NCBI RefSeq assembly: GCF_000972845.2 | Contig: NC_040027.1 | Location: 10,903,760-10,967,759, forward strand | Reading direction: 5' to 3' | Length of the DNA: 64,000 nucleotides | DNA from: Larimichthys crocea | Taxonomy: Eukaryota; Chordata; Actinopteri; Sciaenidae | Part shown: positions 28,649 through 41,800 of the stretch, piece after piece | How positions within the stretch are numbered: the stretch's first letter is position 1 | Layout of the letters: each line of letters opens with the position of its first letter | The notes under the pieces: model-generated | What the model was told of the DNA's origin: nothing | The model's database searches: none | Seen by the model: only the letters and a program-made list of their open reading frames with translations | Position numbers and translations under genes: made by a program

Positions 28649-28760
28649 TATAATTTTCTGTGCTGAATCTGGTGTGACTGGATTATTTATTCAACATTCA
28701 ACTCGTTCATGTCTCACAACTATCATGCAAAATTGGATTTGTGCTTCCTCCTCGCGCGCA

Positions 28761-28812
28761 TGTGTGTGTGTGTGTGACAGTCTTTGTGTGTGTGTGTGTG
28801 TGTGTGACAGTC

Positions 28813-28844
<32 letters not shown>
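28761..28844. repeat. compound (TG)n tract with a repeated GACAGTCTT spacer
   Basis: Three TG runs are separated by two identical GACAGTCTT spacers, so the microsatellite has itself been duplicated in units of about 33 bases. It lies just upstream of the putative first exon. Confidence 0.9.
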
Positions 28845-28846
<2 letters not shown>

Positions 28847-28874
28847 TGAGAGAGGGAGAGAGAAAGAGGCTTAG

Positions 28875-29211
28875 TTGAGATGCGCGGTGCATTCTTCTGT
28901 GGAGGGCGAAGCGAGCAGCCATCCGCAGGGCAGCAGAATTACTCGAAACATCCTCAGTGATAAATCAACCTTTGGTCGCGCACTCGAAGGAAATCTGCTT
29001 GAATCTCTCAGAAGAAAAAACAAAAAACAACCTTTGAGACAAAGTCTGCAACATTTTGTCCACACTGGAAGTTGTGTTGCCTGGAGCCACCGGGGGAGTC
29101 TTGTACCATCCCAGCCCCGTGAGGGTTCATTTGTCCCCCTGCGCAGCCTTTCATCAGCCCGGAGGATCCACAGCGCGGGGACTTACATTCGGACAAAATA
29201 TCGATACGATG
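28875..29211 (+). other. putative non-coding first exon of adcyap1r1
   Basis: The block is CpG-bearing, unlike its AT-rich surroundings (gcgcggtgc, ggtcgcgcactcg, ccacagcgcgggg). It has no repeat content and ends in the strong donor ATG|GTAAGA at 29211. The next good acceptor on the same strand for the known gene is at 38716, which would make this a 5' UTR exon joined across an intron of about 9.5 kb. The transcription start cannot be placed; the left edge is where sequence character changes. The last three bases are an ATG, which splicing would turn into a four-codon upstream ORF. It could instead belong to another transcript or be a CpG-rich enhancer. Confidence 0.4.
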
Positions 29212-29883
29212 GTAAGATGTGGCAAAAAAATATGTATCAAAAACTGTATTAGCTCGAATTAAACATCATCTTTTATTTCCAGCACGTTGACGTCTTGAAG
29301 GATGTTTTGGGGAGGAGAGTGGAAATAAGCATGCCGGGATCTTGCGGCATGTGTCGGCTTCAGCGCGCAGTTTGCACACTTACTGCAAATTAAGCATCGA
29401 ATATTATATTACAGAAATAGAGAAAAAAGCTTATTGATGCCTCAACGTGCTCTTTAACATATTGACTATTAAATGCATCTGTACATGCACGAGAAGCCGC
29501 TGTGTCTGCATAATAATGGATGGTTAAAAAATGACGTTACATTGCTGTGAGGGGGATGCAGTTTCCTTTCTATGTCTATATGTCATCCATACAGTCATGC
29601 ATGCATTATAGCAGCAGTGGATCCACACACATCTTATCCACCCAACAATAATAATATTAATAATAATATGACTTAAAGATGCATATTTATATTATGGGCT
29701 CCTGAAATTCTATCAAATCCAGGCCTTTGGATAAAAGCTGTGACCTTGTAATGAATCCTGTCACTGAATATTAATTGCTGCTGGGTTAAATCAGCCCTCA
29801 ATCACAGCCGTCATCCGCCCTGTGTGTTTGAGAGAGGTGGGCTTCCTCGCTTCTTTATGAATGCTCATGCCTGCTCAGAAACA

Positions 29884-29885
<2 letters not shown>

Positions 29886-29922
<37 letters not shown>
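29886..29922. repeat. (TG)n microsatellite
   Basis: This is a perfect dinucleotide run of about 37 bases. Confidence 0.95.
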
Positions 29923-29923
<1 letters not shown>

Positions 29924-32049
29924 CTCCTCCTGCATTTCTCTCCGGTTTGATTGCTGCAGATTGATTGACAAAAACAAGGCTCATGCTGAGCTATTTGTTT
30001 ACATTATGAATGGTCAGCTGCTGCAGCCTCATTCATAAAGTGATGAATGAGTGGCACATCCGTCCTGAGTCCTGATTCCAGGCCAAACAGCTGCCCTAAG
30101 TCTGTTTGTTTGGGGTTTTTGAAAAAGAACAGCAGGCTGGTTCTCTGGACTCTTTATGGGTGTTGGACAAGAGCTGTTTAAATATGTTTATTCAAAAAGA
30201 CAAAAATGTGAAATTTACAGATCACATCTGCAGAATCCTGTTTAGATTTGCTCCACTTGTTGGAGACAAACATACGCACGGTACGTCACGAAGATGTTGC
30301 AAACGTTGGACAGGAACATTCGCAGCATAAGTGCACAGACGAAGAGCTCCTCTTGTCTCTCAGATCTCTGTGATGCTGACATTTAAATGGCCCAATTAGC
30401 CTTGTTGTGTTGGCTGGCCTGAGCAGCAGAGGAGGGGGAAAGTGAGGGAGGAGAGGACATTAGGCGGCGGGCCCAGTCTCAGCACGGCAACCTTGTAACA
30501 CACCCAGTATCACGCATGAGCCGAGCGTCATTTAGTCACATCGAGGAGATCCGTGGATGCTGATGCAAAAGGCTGCACATGATTTCACTCTGTACATTTT
30601 TCTTCTACGGCCTTTAAATGTCTTATATTTTTCATTTATATGAAACACACTGATGGCAGATTGTTGATGGCAAATGATGCTTTTGTTGATTCTGATGGCT
30701 GAAGATGTTTAGTGCATCATTTTATACACATTTCTCCAAAAAAGCCACACATATTTTGTGGAAACTTTTTTGTAAGTCTCCACTAGAATTTAAAATAAAT
30801 GTCTGTGTGGAAAAATATCCACAAATTTTGTAAATTTGGAGCCACCGGCAGAGTTTAAGAGGTTATTTCACCACTGTTACTTTCTCAAATTGTCATCATA
30901 TATAAATTAAAAAATGCTTTAAAGTAAGAAAGTAAAACATGGTGACGTCTGACATGAGAAACACAAACAGCCAGACCATCCAGAAATCAAACAGTGATTC
31001 AAACCAACACTCTTTCCTTGCAGCAGTGAAATTATTACGTGCATAGAAACACATTAATATACTGAGCCGACTTCCTTCATTGTTTAACTAAGCTAATAAT
31101 AACTCTTGTTATTCTCTCAGTGCACGGGTTTTCATGTGTGACACTTCTTTAAACATAAATTCAAGTTTCAAAGGTGTATCTGCTGCCACAGCATATTCAG
31201 CGTGGTGTATATTAAAGTGTCAGCAGTCTATCTGTGCTCATTTGCATTAGTTTGCATTAATAATGGCTGCGTTCCATTTAGGTTTTTCCCCATCCCAGGG
31301 CACTGGTATTATATATCCTGGCTTACCGCAACATTTAAATGAAACAGAGCCATCCTTAATGTTAATAAGTACACCTGTGGTCTCCCTGCTATTATAGGTG
31401 AAAATGTATGCAGTGAAAAGGGTCATTATAATACATAATAACGCGTTTATCCTCAGCTTCACTTTCCATCTCACTGTCACGGTTCCTAGCCGACACCCCC
31501 TCCAGGCACGGAGATGTAACATAAGGATGGCTGACTGATGCTGCATGACTTCAGACAGGTGAAATATTAGGAAATCAAAGTGGACCGGCTTGTAGCAGCT
31601 TGGTTGTATCGCTTCTTTCTGGCACAAAATGTCCTATTAAATGTTCGCAGACAGGCAATCGAGTGTCTGTGCTGCAGTTTTTAGGTGAGGCTGGTGGTAC
31701 CTCAGATAACCTGAGAGAGCGAGAGGCAGCCCGAGGGAGAGACTCGAGACTTGAGGTTTCAAGAGCTGCGCCTGGTTTAACGAGGCAGCATCCGGCCTTT
31801 TTTCTTCTTCTTTTTTTTTTTTTTAGCAACCACTCCAATTAACTTCAAGACAAATCAACTCAAATGGTCTCTAGAGAGTCAGTCATAGCTTTAGTTGTGA
31901 GTTTGTTGCAGGCAGCTTTCAGAGAAGAGATCTTTGGACAATTTATTTTTATTTCAAGTGAACTCAACTCAATTAAAACGGGAAAAAAAAACCCAGAATC
32001 AAATAAGAACAAAAAAGCTGTTTGGTATTCAACAAATGTGCAACCTATC

Positions 32050-32410
32050 AGAAAGGGCTCACAGAAGGATTCACAATGCGGAGACAAAAGTGATGCTTCA
32101 AAAGTGGTTTTACTAGACAAGATAAATACAGGCGACAGTACAAATCCGTGAGGCAAAAATCGAGGTCGAAGATCAGGTACTCAAAAACAAGAAAGGAAGA
32201 CAAAAAGACGCTGGACAAGACAAACTGGCGACAAACAAAGAGAGCGCAGAGACTAAATAGAGGGAAAAGGGGGAGGGGGAACAATCAGGCACAGGTGAAA
32301 CACATGAGGGAGGCAGGTAATCAGGGAGCAGGGATGACTCACAGGGGAAGGCGGAGACCTGAAAGACAAAACAGCAGGAAAACAGAAAACATGATGGTTC
32401 CAGACATGAC
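32050..32410. repeat. possible old interspersed repeat
   Basis: Phrases such as AATCAGGCACAGGTGAAACA and GAGGCAGGTAATCAGGGAGC are of a kind that recurs in fish LTR-element ends. No terminal repeats or target-site duplications are evident. The long open frames on both strands come from biased composition, not from a gene. Confidence 0.25.
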
Positions 32411-33655
32411 ACAGCCATCAGTGGGGATGAAGCTTAAAAAAATACTGCACAAATGTTGCTTTCTCTCCAGTTGCCTGTTTGACCAGACATGTTGATGGGA
32501 TGTCACAGTCCTATCCACATTCAGACCAGCAGTATTGTCGGTCATCGCGGTTGCAAAGTGGACCTCGTTTAGCAGAAATGCGCCGTATCGAGACGTTTAA
32601 ACTGGGCCTGAAATCAAACTAAATGGAATTCTTTTGTGTGCATTTGCATTCCTGAATTTCTCAATCCAGTTTCATGTGGAGTGCAATGAAAAATAAACTC
32701 TGTTTCGTTTGACCTCGGTCAGATCTAAAGAGATCATTCGGTCAGTTGGTGCTGGTGTTTAGCATCGTGGATGCAGCCATGCAGGAGTCGACGCTGTCTC
32801 GCTGCTCACTGGGTCATGTTGGGAACCAGAGCAGAAACAGGACTGAGGCTGTAGAGCTCTGTCACAGCGGGCTGCTTCTTTTTCTGTGTCACATCTGCTC
32901 CGCATATAATACTTTAAAACACTTTTTTTGTCAATATTTGACCACTATGAGCAGAAAACCTCCCAAACACGGAGCCACCACATGCCTGCTTATTCGTTGA
33001 CATGTGAGCAAACAGTTGCCTGCTTCCACATCCAGCACACACAGGGCAACATTATGCCACTGGGTAGGTGACGTGCAGTCGCTTTGTCAGAGAATAGCTG
33101 TTGGAAATGACCGACAGTGGATGACAGAGACTAAAAGTCAACCACACATTAAATAGTAAAATAATTAGAGGATCCACAGAGTTGTAATTCTATGTCAGAC
33201 ACATTATACAAACATTTAATCAAACGACAAAATCTATATTAGACATGCACAGGGCTCCATGGTCAAGTTAGTAATATTAAATGTGTGTGTGATGGTGTCA
33301 TGTGTGATCAGCATAATACGAGCCAAACACTTTGTTTTTTTTGTATTATTTTGAAGCGTTTGTCAATATTTGAGCAGAAAACCTCCCAAACAGGGAGAGG
33401 AACGTTACGTTCTGTACCTCACGTAACTTCAATTTGTTGCCTTGGAGATGTCGCCTACAGCTGTCTTGTTCATTACCCCCTGCAATATTTTCAAACTGAT
33501 CTGCTGTCAAACAATCATTGTTGTTTTGTTGTTTTTATGGCACATTTTTGTTGAACATTAGTTCGTAGCCAGTGCTAATGTCACTGACAAAAACATTCCT
33601 GTGACTGTGACTTCACAATAAAAGCCTGAAACTTGTGTTTCACTGGTTAAATGCA

Positions 33656-33848
33656 TTTTTTTTTTTAGATTATTTTTTTGGCCTTTTATGATAGGACAGC
33701 TGAAGATAGACAGGACACAGAGAGAGGGGGAGTGACACACAGTAAATTAGCCGTCCGATGCGGGATTCGAACTGAGGCCAGCTGCAGCGAGGACTATACC
33801 CTCCACACACGGGGCGGCCACTAAACCCACTACGCTACCAACCGCCCT
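33656..33848 (-). mobile_element. tRNA-derived SINE, nearly complete
   Basis: Read on the minus strand, the element starts AGGGCGGTTGGTAGCGTAGT, with the A box at about 33828-33840. The B box AGTTCGAATCCC lies at about 33762-33773. The body reads CACTCCCCCTCTCTGTGTCC and continues with CTGTCTATCTTCAGCTGTCC. It ends AAAGGCCAAAAAAA at about 33656. This architecture (tRNA head, short body, simple tail) is a very common percomorph SINE. It is inserted in the large intron or upstream region. Confidence 0.8.
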
Positions 33849-35307
33849 CGGTTAAATGTTTTTAATGTGAAACTGCAGGAAGTGTTCAGTCACTTGATGC
33901 AGCATGCAGGCTGGACGTGAATGAGTCATTGGGCGACGCTTATGGAAAACTCTGCAGCGAATATGAAATAGTTATATACAGATACAGATGTTTGACTCCA
34001 AAAAGCAAAAGTGCTACTAGTTCACCAGTCACCAAAACAGGAGAAACAGTTTTTTAATCAATGAAATGACACATACAACAACACACTCTCTGTGATTGGT
34101 TTAAATGGCGTTCACTTCTGATATTAACCCCTGCAGGGTTCACTTGATGCAGCTGTTTGGCATTTACACCAACCCAAACAAATTACACATTGAACTTATG
34201 TAGCAGTTAACGTAGTTAACATTTTCTGCGCAAATATCAGGAATTATAATAATTCATTCATCAAAGATACATTAAAAACATCATATTTACTGTTACGCTC
34301 TGACACGAGGTCTGTCCCCGTGCATGCAGTGTGTACTTTTCTGAGTAAATATACTTGATTACTTAATAACTGGTTGGTTGTGGAGAGACTCGTATGCGTC
34401 TCTGAGGACGACGTGTGATGTTATTTGAACTATTCCTTGTTTTCGTTCCAAAGTGTCTTTGACTACGCAGCCCCCGAGTGAATTGTGGGAAAAACGGGAC
34501 ATAATGGGAGCGAGAAACCAGGACAGTTTTCTCTCTTCCTCCCTCACTCACTCTCTCTCTCTGTAATAAGTGCACCTGCCTTTCCCTCTCCAAAATAATG
34601 AAGACTAAGTCATGTCTGTGTATATTAATTCCTCACATAATTCCTTGAGCTAAATATAGAGCCCGAGACTTGAGTGACTTACTGTGATGTTCAGTGGGAA
34701 TTAGACGGTCCAGTGATGGATTAACACATTAGATGATGATTCTCGAAGCAGCACAGAGAAGAATTTCTTCTACTTTGTTGATTTTTTATGAAGGAAGACG
34801 GAGTCGGTGTTGAGACGAGACGTAGAAAGAGGAGATGAGTTCAGGATTTGAGTGTCTGGTAGCGAGTGGAGTCGGGATAAGCCGGTGCATGCCTTTACTC
34901 TGCAGGCCGCAACAGCTGTCAGAGCCTGATCAGAACATATCCTGAGGGACAAAAACTGCTCCCAGTGTCTCTGCCCAAAGCAAACATGAAGACACACATC
35001 AAGGTGCCTCACTCTTTCTGTTTTCCTTTCTTTCTTTCTCCCTAATGATGTGTCACATCGCAGCGTTTTCAAAGCTTCCCTCTCACCAGAGCTTCGGCGT
35101 TATAGGTGAGTGATCATTAAGAGAGCTCCTCGCTCCTCTTTTCCAGCTTATTCCTGAGTGAAATAATTCCTCTTCTCCCAAGAGGAGTCGTTTCTCTCAC
35201 CACAAACATTCACTCTAACTTTATTAGAAGTATTTATTAAGCGCCATCGTAAAGCTAAAATAAAGACCAGGGTCTAAAATATGTGGGAAATGTTCAGTTT
35301 GGAGAGT

Positions 35308-35319
35308 TGTGTGTGTGCA

Positions 35320-35361
<42 letters not shown>
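35308..35361. repeat. (GT)n microsatellite
   Basis: This is a dinucleotide tract of about 54 bases with two interruptions near its start. Confidence 0.95.
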
Positions 35362-35362
<1 letters not shown>

Positions 35363-35499
35363 CTTTAATTATGTGTGTGCTCTTTAGACGGAGCATCAAA
35401 CATTACGCACACTCAAGCTGACAGTGTTGAACATGAAAGCCGCTGAGACTCATTAAGCCACTGATTACAGCTCAGGGAGGAGAGTCCTGAGCAGCTGCT

Positions 35500-35500
<1 letters not shown>

Positions 35501-35547
<47 letters not shown>
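35501..35547. repeat. (AC)n microsatellite
   Basis: This is an uninterrupted dinucleotide run of about 47 bases. Confidence 0.95.
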
Positions 35548-35548
<1 letters not shown>

Positions 35549-38500
35549 TATTGTAGATCACCTCTGGTTTAAACCTGCACTGTTGATATTATCTCGTGTC
35601 TTGGAGGTGTGTGCTTGTCCACCTGTGGTCTGTGTATGTTGTGAGTTTTGTACCTGGTCAAAAACAAAAAAAATTTGTACAGTTATTAATGTAAAACATA
35701 AGAAAGAAGTCATTTTCAAGAGTCAAAGAGTCACAGTGTTGTGAGTCCTTTGCAAGATTACAGATCTTATTGTTACAGATTTCTTTTGCAGCACCTGGAC
35801 AACAAGTTGGATATTAATCCCTAAAAACATCAATATATGTTTAAATGTGCGCTACATTTAAATTGTTTTTATTGCTTTACCTGTGATAGGAAACAGTTAA
35901 ATCACTCCCTCCAAAGCCACAAGGAAGTTGCAGGTCTAACGATGTCTGGAAACACACACAAACTAACCTACTGAGGCAACTCCTGTGTTCTATGTGGTAA
36001 AATGACTGATTTTGTCAAAGGAGTAGATATAAACACTTTGGTCTTATTTAAAGTGGCAAAACTATGTTTTGTTGCTCCTCCAGTCCGGAGAAATACTCCT
36101 CTACAGGACCACAAGGGCCACATTGTGAGCTAGTAAAACAGACCCTTTGTTTATATTATTTTGAAATTGATTAAATTACCAAAACCAACTGATATGCAGT
36201 GAACCTGAGACGTTTGGGCCCTCGGGGGGTCTAAGGCTGCAGGGCACTTATCCGGTTGGTAATGAAGCCTCGGGTTTATTGGAAATAAAATCCAGGAGAA
36301 AATCTGGGAGCCAAAAAAAACACAAAAAAAAAACAAACACCTGGTATCCATAAAGTGTTTTCAGCTTTAAGTTTACACTCCAATCAGTTGCATCTCATTG
36401 TTTGATCTGGGTCATTGTGAACTTATGAAGCAACAACGGTGGAAGCAGCAGAACATTTTATCTGAGGGATACAGACGGCTGAGTGTGGGAGGTGTTTTGT
36501 TGTTTTGTGTACGGTTACACTATCTGCAAAAATACACTCCATCTCCCATTCACTTAGATTAATGACTGTATGACTGATGAAGACGGATGTCAAACCTCTT
36601 TTTTCTCTTTGTGTAGTGTGTCCATGACACCGGAAACCTTCAAATACTCAAAGTTGGCATCTTCAGGTACCTTCTGTCTTTAAAGGAAAATGCTGTGTGT
36701 GACTTCTTCGCTCAGGTCAGAGGACGAAACACTGATGCACAGACCACAAACTGTGGCATCACTCTGATAAACAGTTTATATTTGTAACAGCACTGCTCAG
36801 TATTTATTTTATCTTCACATTAGACACTAGCATTGCATCCTTTTTAGGAGGTTCCACTGCATGGACAGCTGACGTTACTGTACATTAAAGGTTTAACGAT
36901 TCACTGGAACTCTTTAAACTTGATTTTTATCGTTTGAATGTTTCGGTTTCACTCACTGGGGTCTGCGTCTGCTTTCCAAGAAGTGCCAGTCTGCTGTGAA
37001 GTGTTCCACTTACGGGTTTGCTGCCTCTTTGTTTATCTGAACGCTGACACACTGAGACGACAGCGGCTGTGGCAGGATGAGATACCATCAGTGTTTTAGT
37101 GGTTTGCAACATACGAGTGTGATTTATTGTTTTTTTTCTTCAGAAGTGAATTAATGGCAGTTTGTGCTCGAGCACTCACCATGAAAGCTTTTCTATAGAA
37201 GAGCATCAGCAGCCATTATGGTGGTCTTGGCAAAGCTGCAGCCTCCCATTCATGTTGTGTCTTGTTATTTTCCTGTCTGTGTGTGTGTTCTGTATCAAAA
37301 TATGAATGAAGGGACTGTTTATGTGTGGCTCTAATGCATTAATATTCAGTAAACATGACTCAAATGTGCTCAGTTTCCACTGTTTCTATTGAAATGCTGA
37401 CATTTAGTTGAGGTTCAGTGTTTACTATCGTTTAAAAGCTGAAGTATAATATGAAATCGAAGGGTTTCTATTTACAGTAGAGCAGAAGAAGGAGCAGAAG
37501 GAGGTTCCAGGTCCACGTGGTTCGGTTCTGATCCAAACTCAGCAGCTCTCTCAGCTGTTGCTCCTGACAACGGGAGGAGGAGGAGGAGGAGGAGGGGCTT
37601 GTTGCTGGCAGGGTTTTTGGTGGAGTAGGAATGCCAAGCTGCCAAGCCGTCCCTGTGGGACGAGGCCCGAGCGTTCAGTCCTGCTACTTGGCTTTGCTCG
37701 TGCGAACCCTCCGGGCCTGCGGAGTCAGGCTGCATCCACGAGGACACACAGATACATGAACACGGGCTCGTTACAGTCACGCAACTTGACACGCTTGTGT
37801 TTGCATACAGTTTGTAAGAGGAGTGTTTTGTTTGATGTCAATGGTCCAGAGGGACAAAAACCTTTTCCGCAAGGCCGGAAGTGATATTTTCCAATGCACC
37901 TGCAGCTGAGATGTGCAAATATTCCCTTTGAAAAATCTAAATAATGTCAGAAAATAGTAAAAAAAAATCCAAAATGAGAGCAGCAATATTGTCTCTTATA
38001 CTCGCGCCGAGCTGATCCATGACTGTTATGAGCTATGCTGGCATCGTGTGAGCGTTTTTCCACAGCAAACTGTGCCTCAGTAAAAAAGCTGTTCGCCTTG
38101 ATGACGCGGTGGAGGTGTAAAACACGCCACCTGCGGCTCTTCGTCCAACAGCTCGCCGTGTCTTTCTAAAAATTTGAGGCTGATGCACCGAATAAACGCT
38201 GACAAATACATGTTGTGACAATTTCTACTGAAGAGTAGCACGGTGAATACGTTCTAGCAACCGGGAAAACAAACATTGCGTATGAAGCTTTTCATTGGAG
38301 GAGCATGAAATGTGTGTTACATTGTGCAATGGTGTCAACATAAGAATAAAGATCTAAGATTGCGGTGATCGTGATGAGCTCAAGCCTGCGGGTGGCATGA
38401 GTTATGTCGACCTAGAAAGGCCAGACAGGAAATATATAGAGACTTGGTTCTGCTGCAGTAATCTGGGGACATATTTTGACTGTGATGTTTGAACATGTTC

Positions 38501-38716
38501 ACTACCTTATCACTACACTAACCTAAACACATTAACTCTGAGGCAGATCCAGATCCAAATGGAGATTTTCTAAACATTTCCTGTTGTTAAAGTGCTTTCT
38601 AGTTTGGATCTGCTCTGATCTGAGACATAAACATAAACATATTCTGTAATTTATATCCTGGTGAGGTAGAAATGTAGTCATCCTGTCTCTTAACGTCCCG
38701 CTCTTGTATTTTTCAG

Positions 38717-38806
38717 ATCCCAAGGTGAGCTGCCGTCCTGTCGTGTCCATCTGTCCAGCTGCACGAGCTCAGAGTTCAGAGGAAACTCCTGACTGAGAAA
38801 CACAAA
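38717..38806 (+). other. adcyap1r1 5' UTR portion of exon 1
   Basis: An acceptor with a pyrimidine tract (TTGTATTTTTCAG) ends at 38716. The 90 bases up to the initiator ATG contain no in-frame upstream start. Splicing from the putative leader exon at 29211 would give ATG ATC CCA AGG TGA, a minimal upstream ORF. Confidence 0.55.
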
Positions 38807-38863
38807 ATGTCTGCTGCTAACATCAGCCCGCTGATCCTCCTCCTCCTCCTCCTCTCGCCCTCG
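38807..38863 (+). CDS. adcyap1r1: adcyap1r1 coding exon 1 (signal peptide)
   Basis: The ATG has an A at -3. It encodes 19 residues, [10 protein letters not shown] followed by a run of Leu and then SPS, a typical cleavable signal peptide. The donor TCG|GTAAGC is strong, and the exon ends in phase 0 to match exon 2. The CTC repeat that encodes the Leu run may vary in length between alleles. Confidence 0.85.
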
Positions 38864-41800
38864 GTAAGCTGATTTAAAGTTTAAATGTCTAACGTGCAGC
38901 AGACGTGTGTCCTCATATTCAGCAACAGGTGGAGATGAACATGAATAAACTCAGCAGCAGTAACAGGGGCTGCGGCCTGATTTTCATTCACTCGGTTAAA
39001 GTAACCATATGGAGTGTCTGCATCAATAATTCATTGATCGGTGTGTGGCAGGAACGATGTATAAAGATGCTTTCTTATCATTTATTCATTGTTCATTCAA
39101 CATTATTCCTGTCTGTTAAATATGTGAGGAAGGAGAAGCTCCTCATTACCTCTCGTCTCCTCTCCTCTCCTCTCGTCTCCTCTCCTCTCCTCTCCTCTCG
39201 TCTCGTCTCCTCTCCTCTCCTCTCCTCTCCTCTCCTCTCGTCTCGTCTCGTCTCGTCTCGTCTCGTCTCGTCTCCTCTCCCCTCCTCTCCTCTCCTCTCT
39301 CCTCTCGCCTCCTCTCCTCTCCTCTCCTCTCGTCTCCTCTCGTCTCCTCTCCTCTCCTCTCCTCTCCTCTCGTCTCCTCTCGTCTCCTCTCGTCTCCTCT
39401 CCTCTCCTCTCCTCTCCTCTCCTCTCCTCTCCTCTCACAAAGAGATCTTTTATTACTGTTGTTAACTGTGAGTCATCACCCATGAGCTGGTGCATTGTCT
39501 GAGAAGCTCAGAGATGAGGTTCAGAGAAGATGGTGAACAACAGCAAGAGGCATGTGTCTTATATATACAGTATGATAGACTCCTCTTCTTGTTGTTAGAG
39601 TGACAGAGACAAACGGAGAGATGGACAAAGTGTGGGAAGAAATCTCAGATCTCTTTAGTTTGGATCTGGACTCTGGATCCTGTGCCGGTGAGGGTTAGGA
39701 TACTGAAATACTTAAAGATAAATGTTAGTAGAAGATCGTGGTTTGGTTGATTATGAGAAGTAAACTTGTCACCTTTGATTTGAAGTCAAAAATGACCCTC
39801 CTGGCATCGTGGGATTAGGGTGGAGGGTGTCAGAGATCTGCTAAGAATGCAGAGAGAAGAGTGAGTGGATCTGTAAGAGACACGTTGATTGAAAGGGAGA
39901 TACAAGTCCTGAAAGCCCGCCCTGAAGGCTAACACTAAATACCTAAATCCTTACCTCGAGGGGGTCTTCAGGAGACAAAACGAGCCTTCAGATAAAGTCT
40001 TGTAGATGAAGCTTTCCAGGAACATTTTCGGCTCCAAAGCAGACCACCTGGAAGAAAAGTTTATCTTTGAAAAAAATGAGGAATCACCAGAATCAAGTTG
40101 GCAAACTGTAGGACTGTTCTGCTCTGAAGACAACACAGTCTTTGCGAATGGATGCAGCTGCAGGAGGACAAACATGGAAACAAGAAGATCACAGCTGCTC
40201 TGAAGAAGGATCTGCCTGAGACTGATCTGCCTGTGTGGCTACAGAGGAGATCAGGCAGACCAGGCAGGAGAACCAGAGAAAATGAAAAGAGACACTCAGC
40301 TGGAAAAGCCTAAAAGATTAGACGAGGAAACACGTTCCCAGACATCCGAGGAAAGGGGATCTCTCTCAGAATTGGCTTTCCTGAGGTTTTTCTTCTCTTG
40401 TTCATCATTTTAACTGCTGCTGATGTGGGACTGTGAAACCTCCCGAAGCATCTTCACATAATCTTCACACAGTCAACTTAGTATGTCTAACATTAAAGCT
40501 GTAAATCAGGGGACAGGCACTGATCTGCACTGCTACCCGATGAACATATATTTTCCTTGTCATAAGAGGATATTAGATCGATTTCAATCAATTTAGTTTT
40601 TGTCAATATTATTTTTCTACTTGGACCATGTTGATCCAGTCTTTTCCAGAGGTGATGAGGGCATTGGGGGAAACATCAGACACACACAAGACTCAAAGTA
40701 TGTTACTTCAAAATACAACTTTTAATCTGCTATCTTTAAACTAGTAATATATTAAATCAAGTCTCACTAAAGATGTGAGAAATCTGTTGCCAGCTGTACG
40801 ACCAAAAGCTATGAACTATGTCAACAGCATCAGGCGCTAACATACTGTAACAGTTCAGGGGTCAGTCCATACATTAAACTCTGCTGTGTTAATTATATAA
40901 AGGTGGAGGAACATGTGTTCATGAGTTAGCAGCATGCAGATTAGACCGACTGGGATCTATCCAGTTATGCAAATGCTAATGAATGCAAGCCAACGTGACT
41001 CATTCAGTCTGGTGTTTGCACTTCATGGCTTCTGGTATTTTAGTCAAACGTAATTAAAAAATATTCACAATCTACATCATCACATGTCAGTTAAAACCAA
41101 CCATTTTCAATATTTCACCTGTTTTTAGTATAAATGGGTCACGTATTAACTGCTAACAGTTACGCTTACTGACATTCATCAGGTATAAATATGAATTAAC
41201 AACCAATATCTGTGTTTGTTTGATGCAACCTAATTTAATTTATGAGATATGTAAATGTGAATCTTGCAATTAATTTTTAATAAACTTAATTTGACTTCAA
41301 AGTCAAATTTTCCTCGGATTGGATATGCACAAAAATGATCACACACGCCAAAAACAGACTCGCAGAGACAGTGGAAAACTCGTTTTTTTTAACCGCTGAC
41401 CCTCATTTCATTTCATTTACTAACATCGTTAGCATCCAAAACTGTATAGAAGCATCAATGAACAAGCATGATGTAATGCAGCTGCATTAGTTTAAAATAT
41501 CGTTTAACACACGCTCACACTCAGTCATGTACATGTACTGTGAAGCGGATCGTGCTGGGCAAACTCAGTCTGACCTAATTAGATACAGTGAAGTGATTTA
41601 GGGCAGACAGATACGATATAATTAGTCACAGGAGGTTACACAGCAGAGAAATAAACACAGAAGTACTGAAACTGTTCTTTAGACTTTGTAAGACTCGTAT
41701 AGTGTGTTTGGCTTCCAAACAGCCACGCCGACCCCCAGACTACAAATTAAATTCATATGCACTTGATGTTCACTGGCAGCATTGTACGTCGGTGGTCCAG

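Larger units (their letters stand above)
27066..28737. repeat. tandem duplication, copy 2
   Basis: This is the ungapped partner of 25324-27065, of about 1.67 kb. Identity is high but broken by many one-base indels and a few block indels. It has a longer (CA)n tract (28608-28645) than copy 1 (about 26940-26970). It also holds a complete inverted repeat at 28335-28390, of which copy 1 has only a remnant. It abuts a GT-rich tract and the putative first exon. Confidence 0.85.
29212..38716 (+). other. putative intron 1 / upstream region of adcyap1r1
   Basis: There is no coding exon in this 9.5 kb. It contains (TG)n at 29886-29922, (GT)n at 35308-35361 and (AC)n at 35501-35547, plus a SINE at 33656-33848. 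A purine-rich, repeat-like stretch at about 32050-32400 has sense-strand open frames that read as low-complexity Lys/Arg/Gln. A short internal duplication (CAGAAAACCTCCCAAACA) occurs at about 32950 and 33376. Confidence 0.4.
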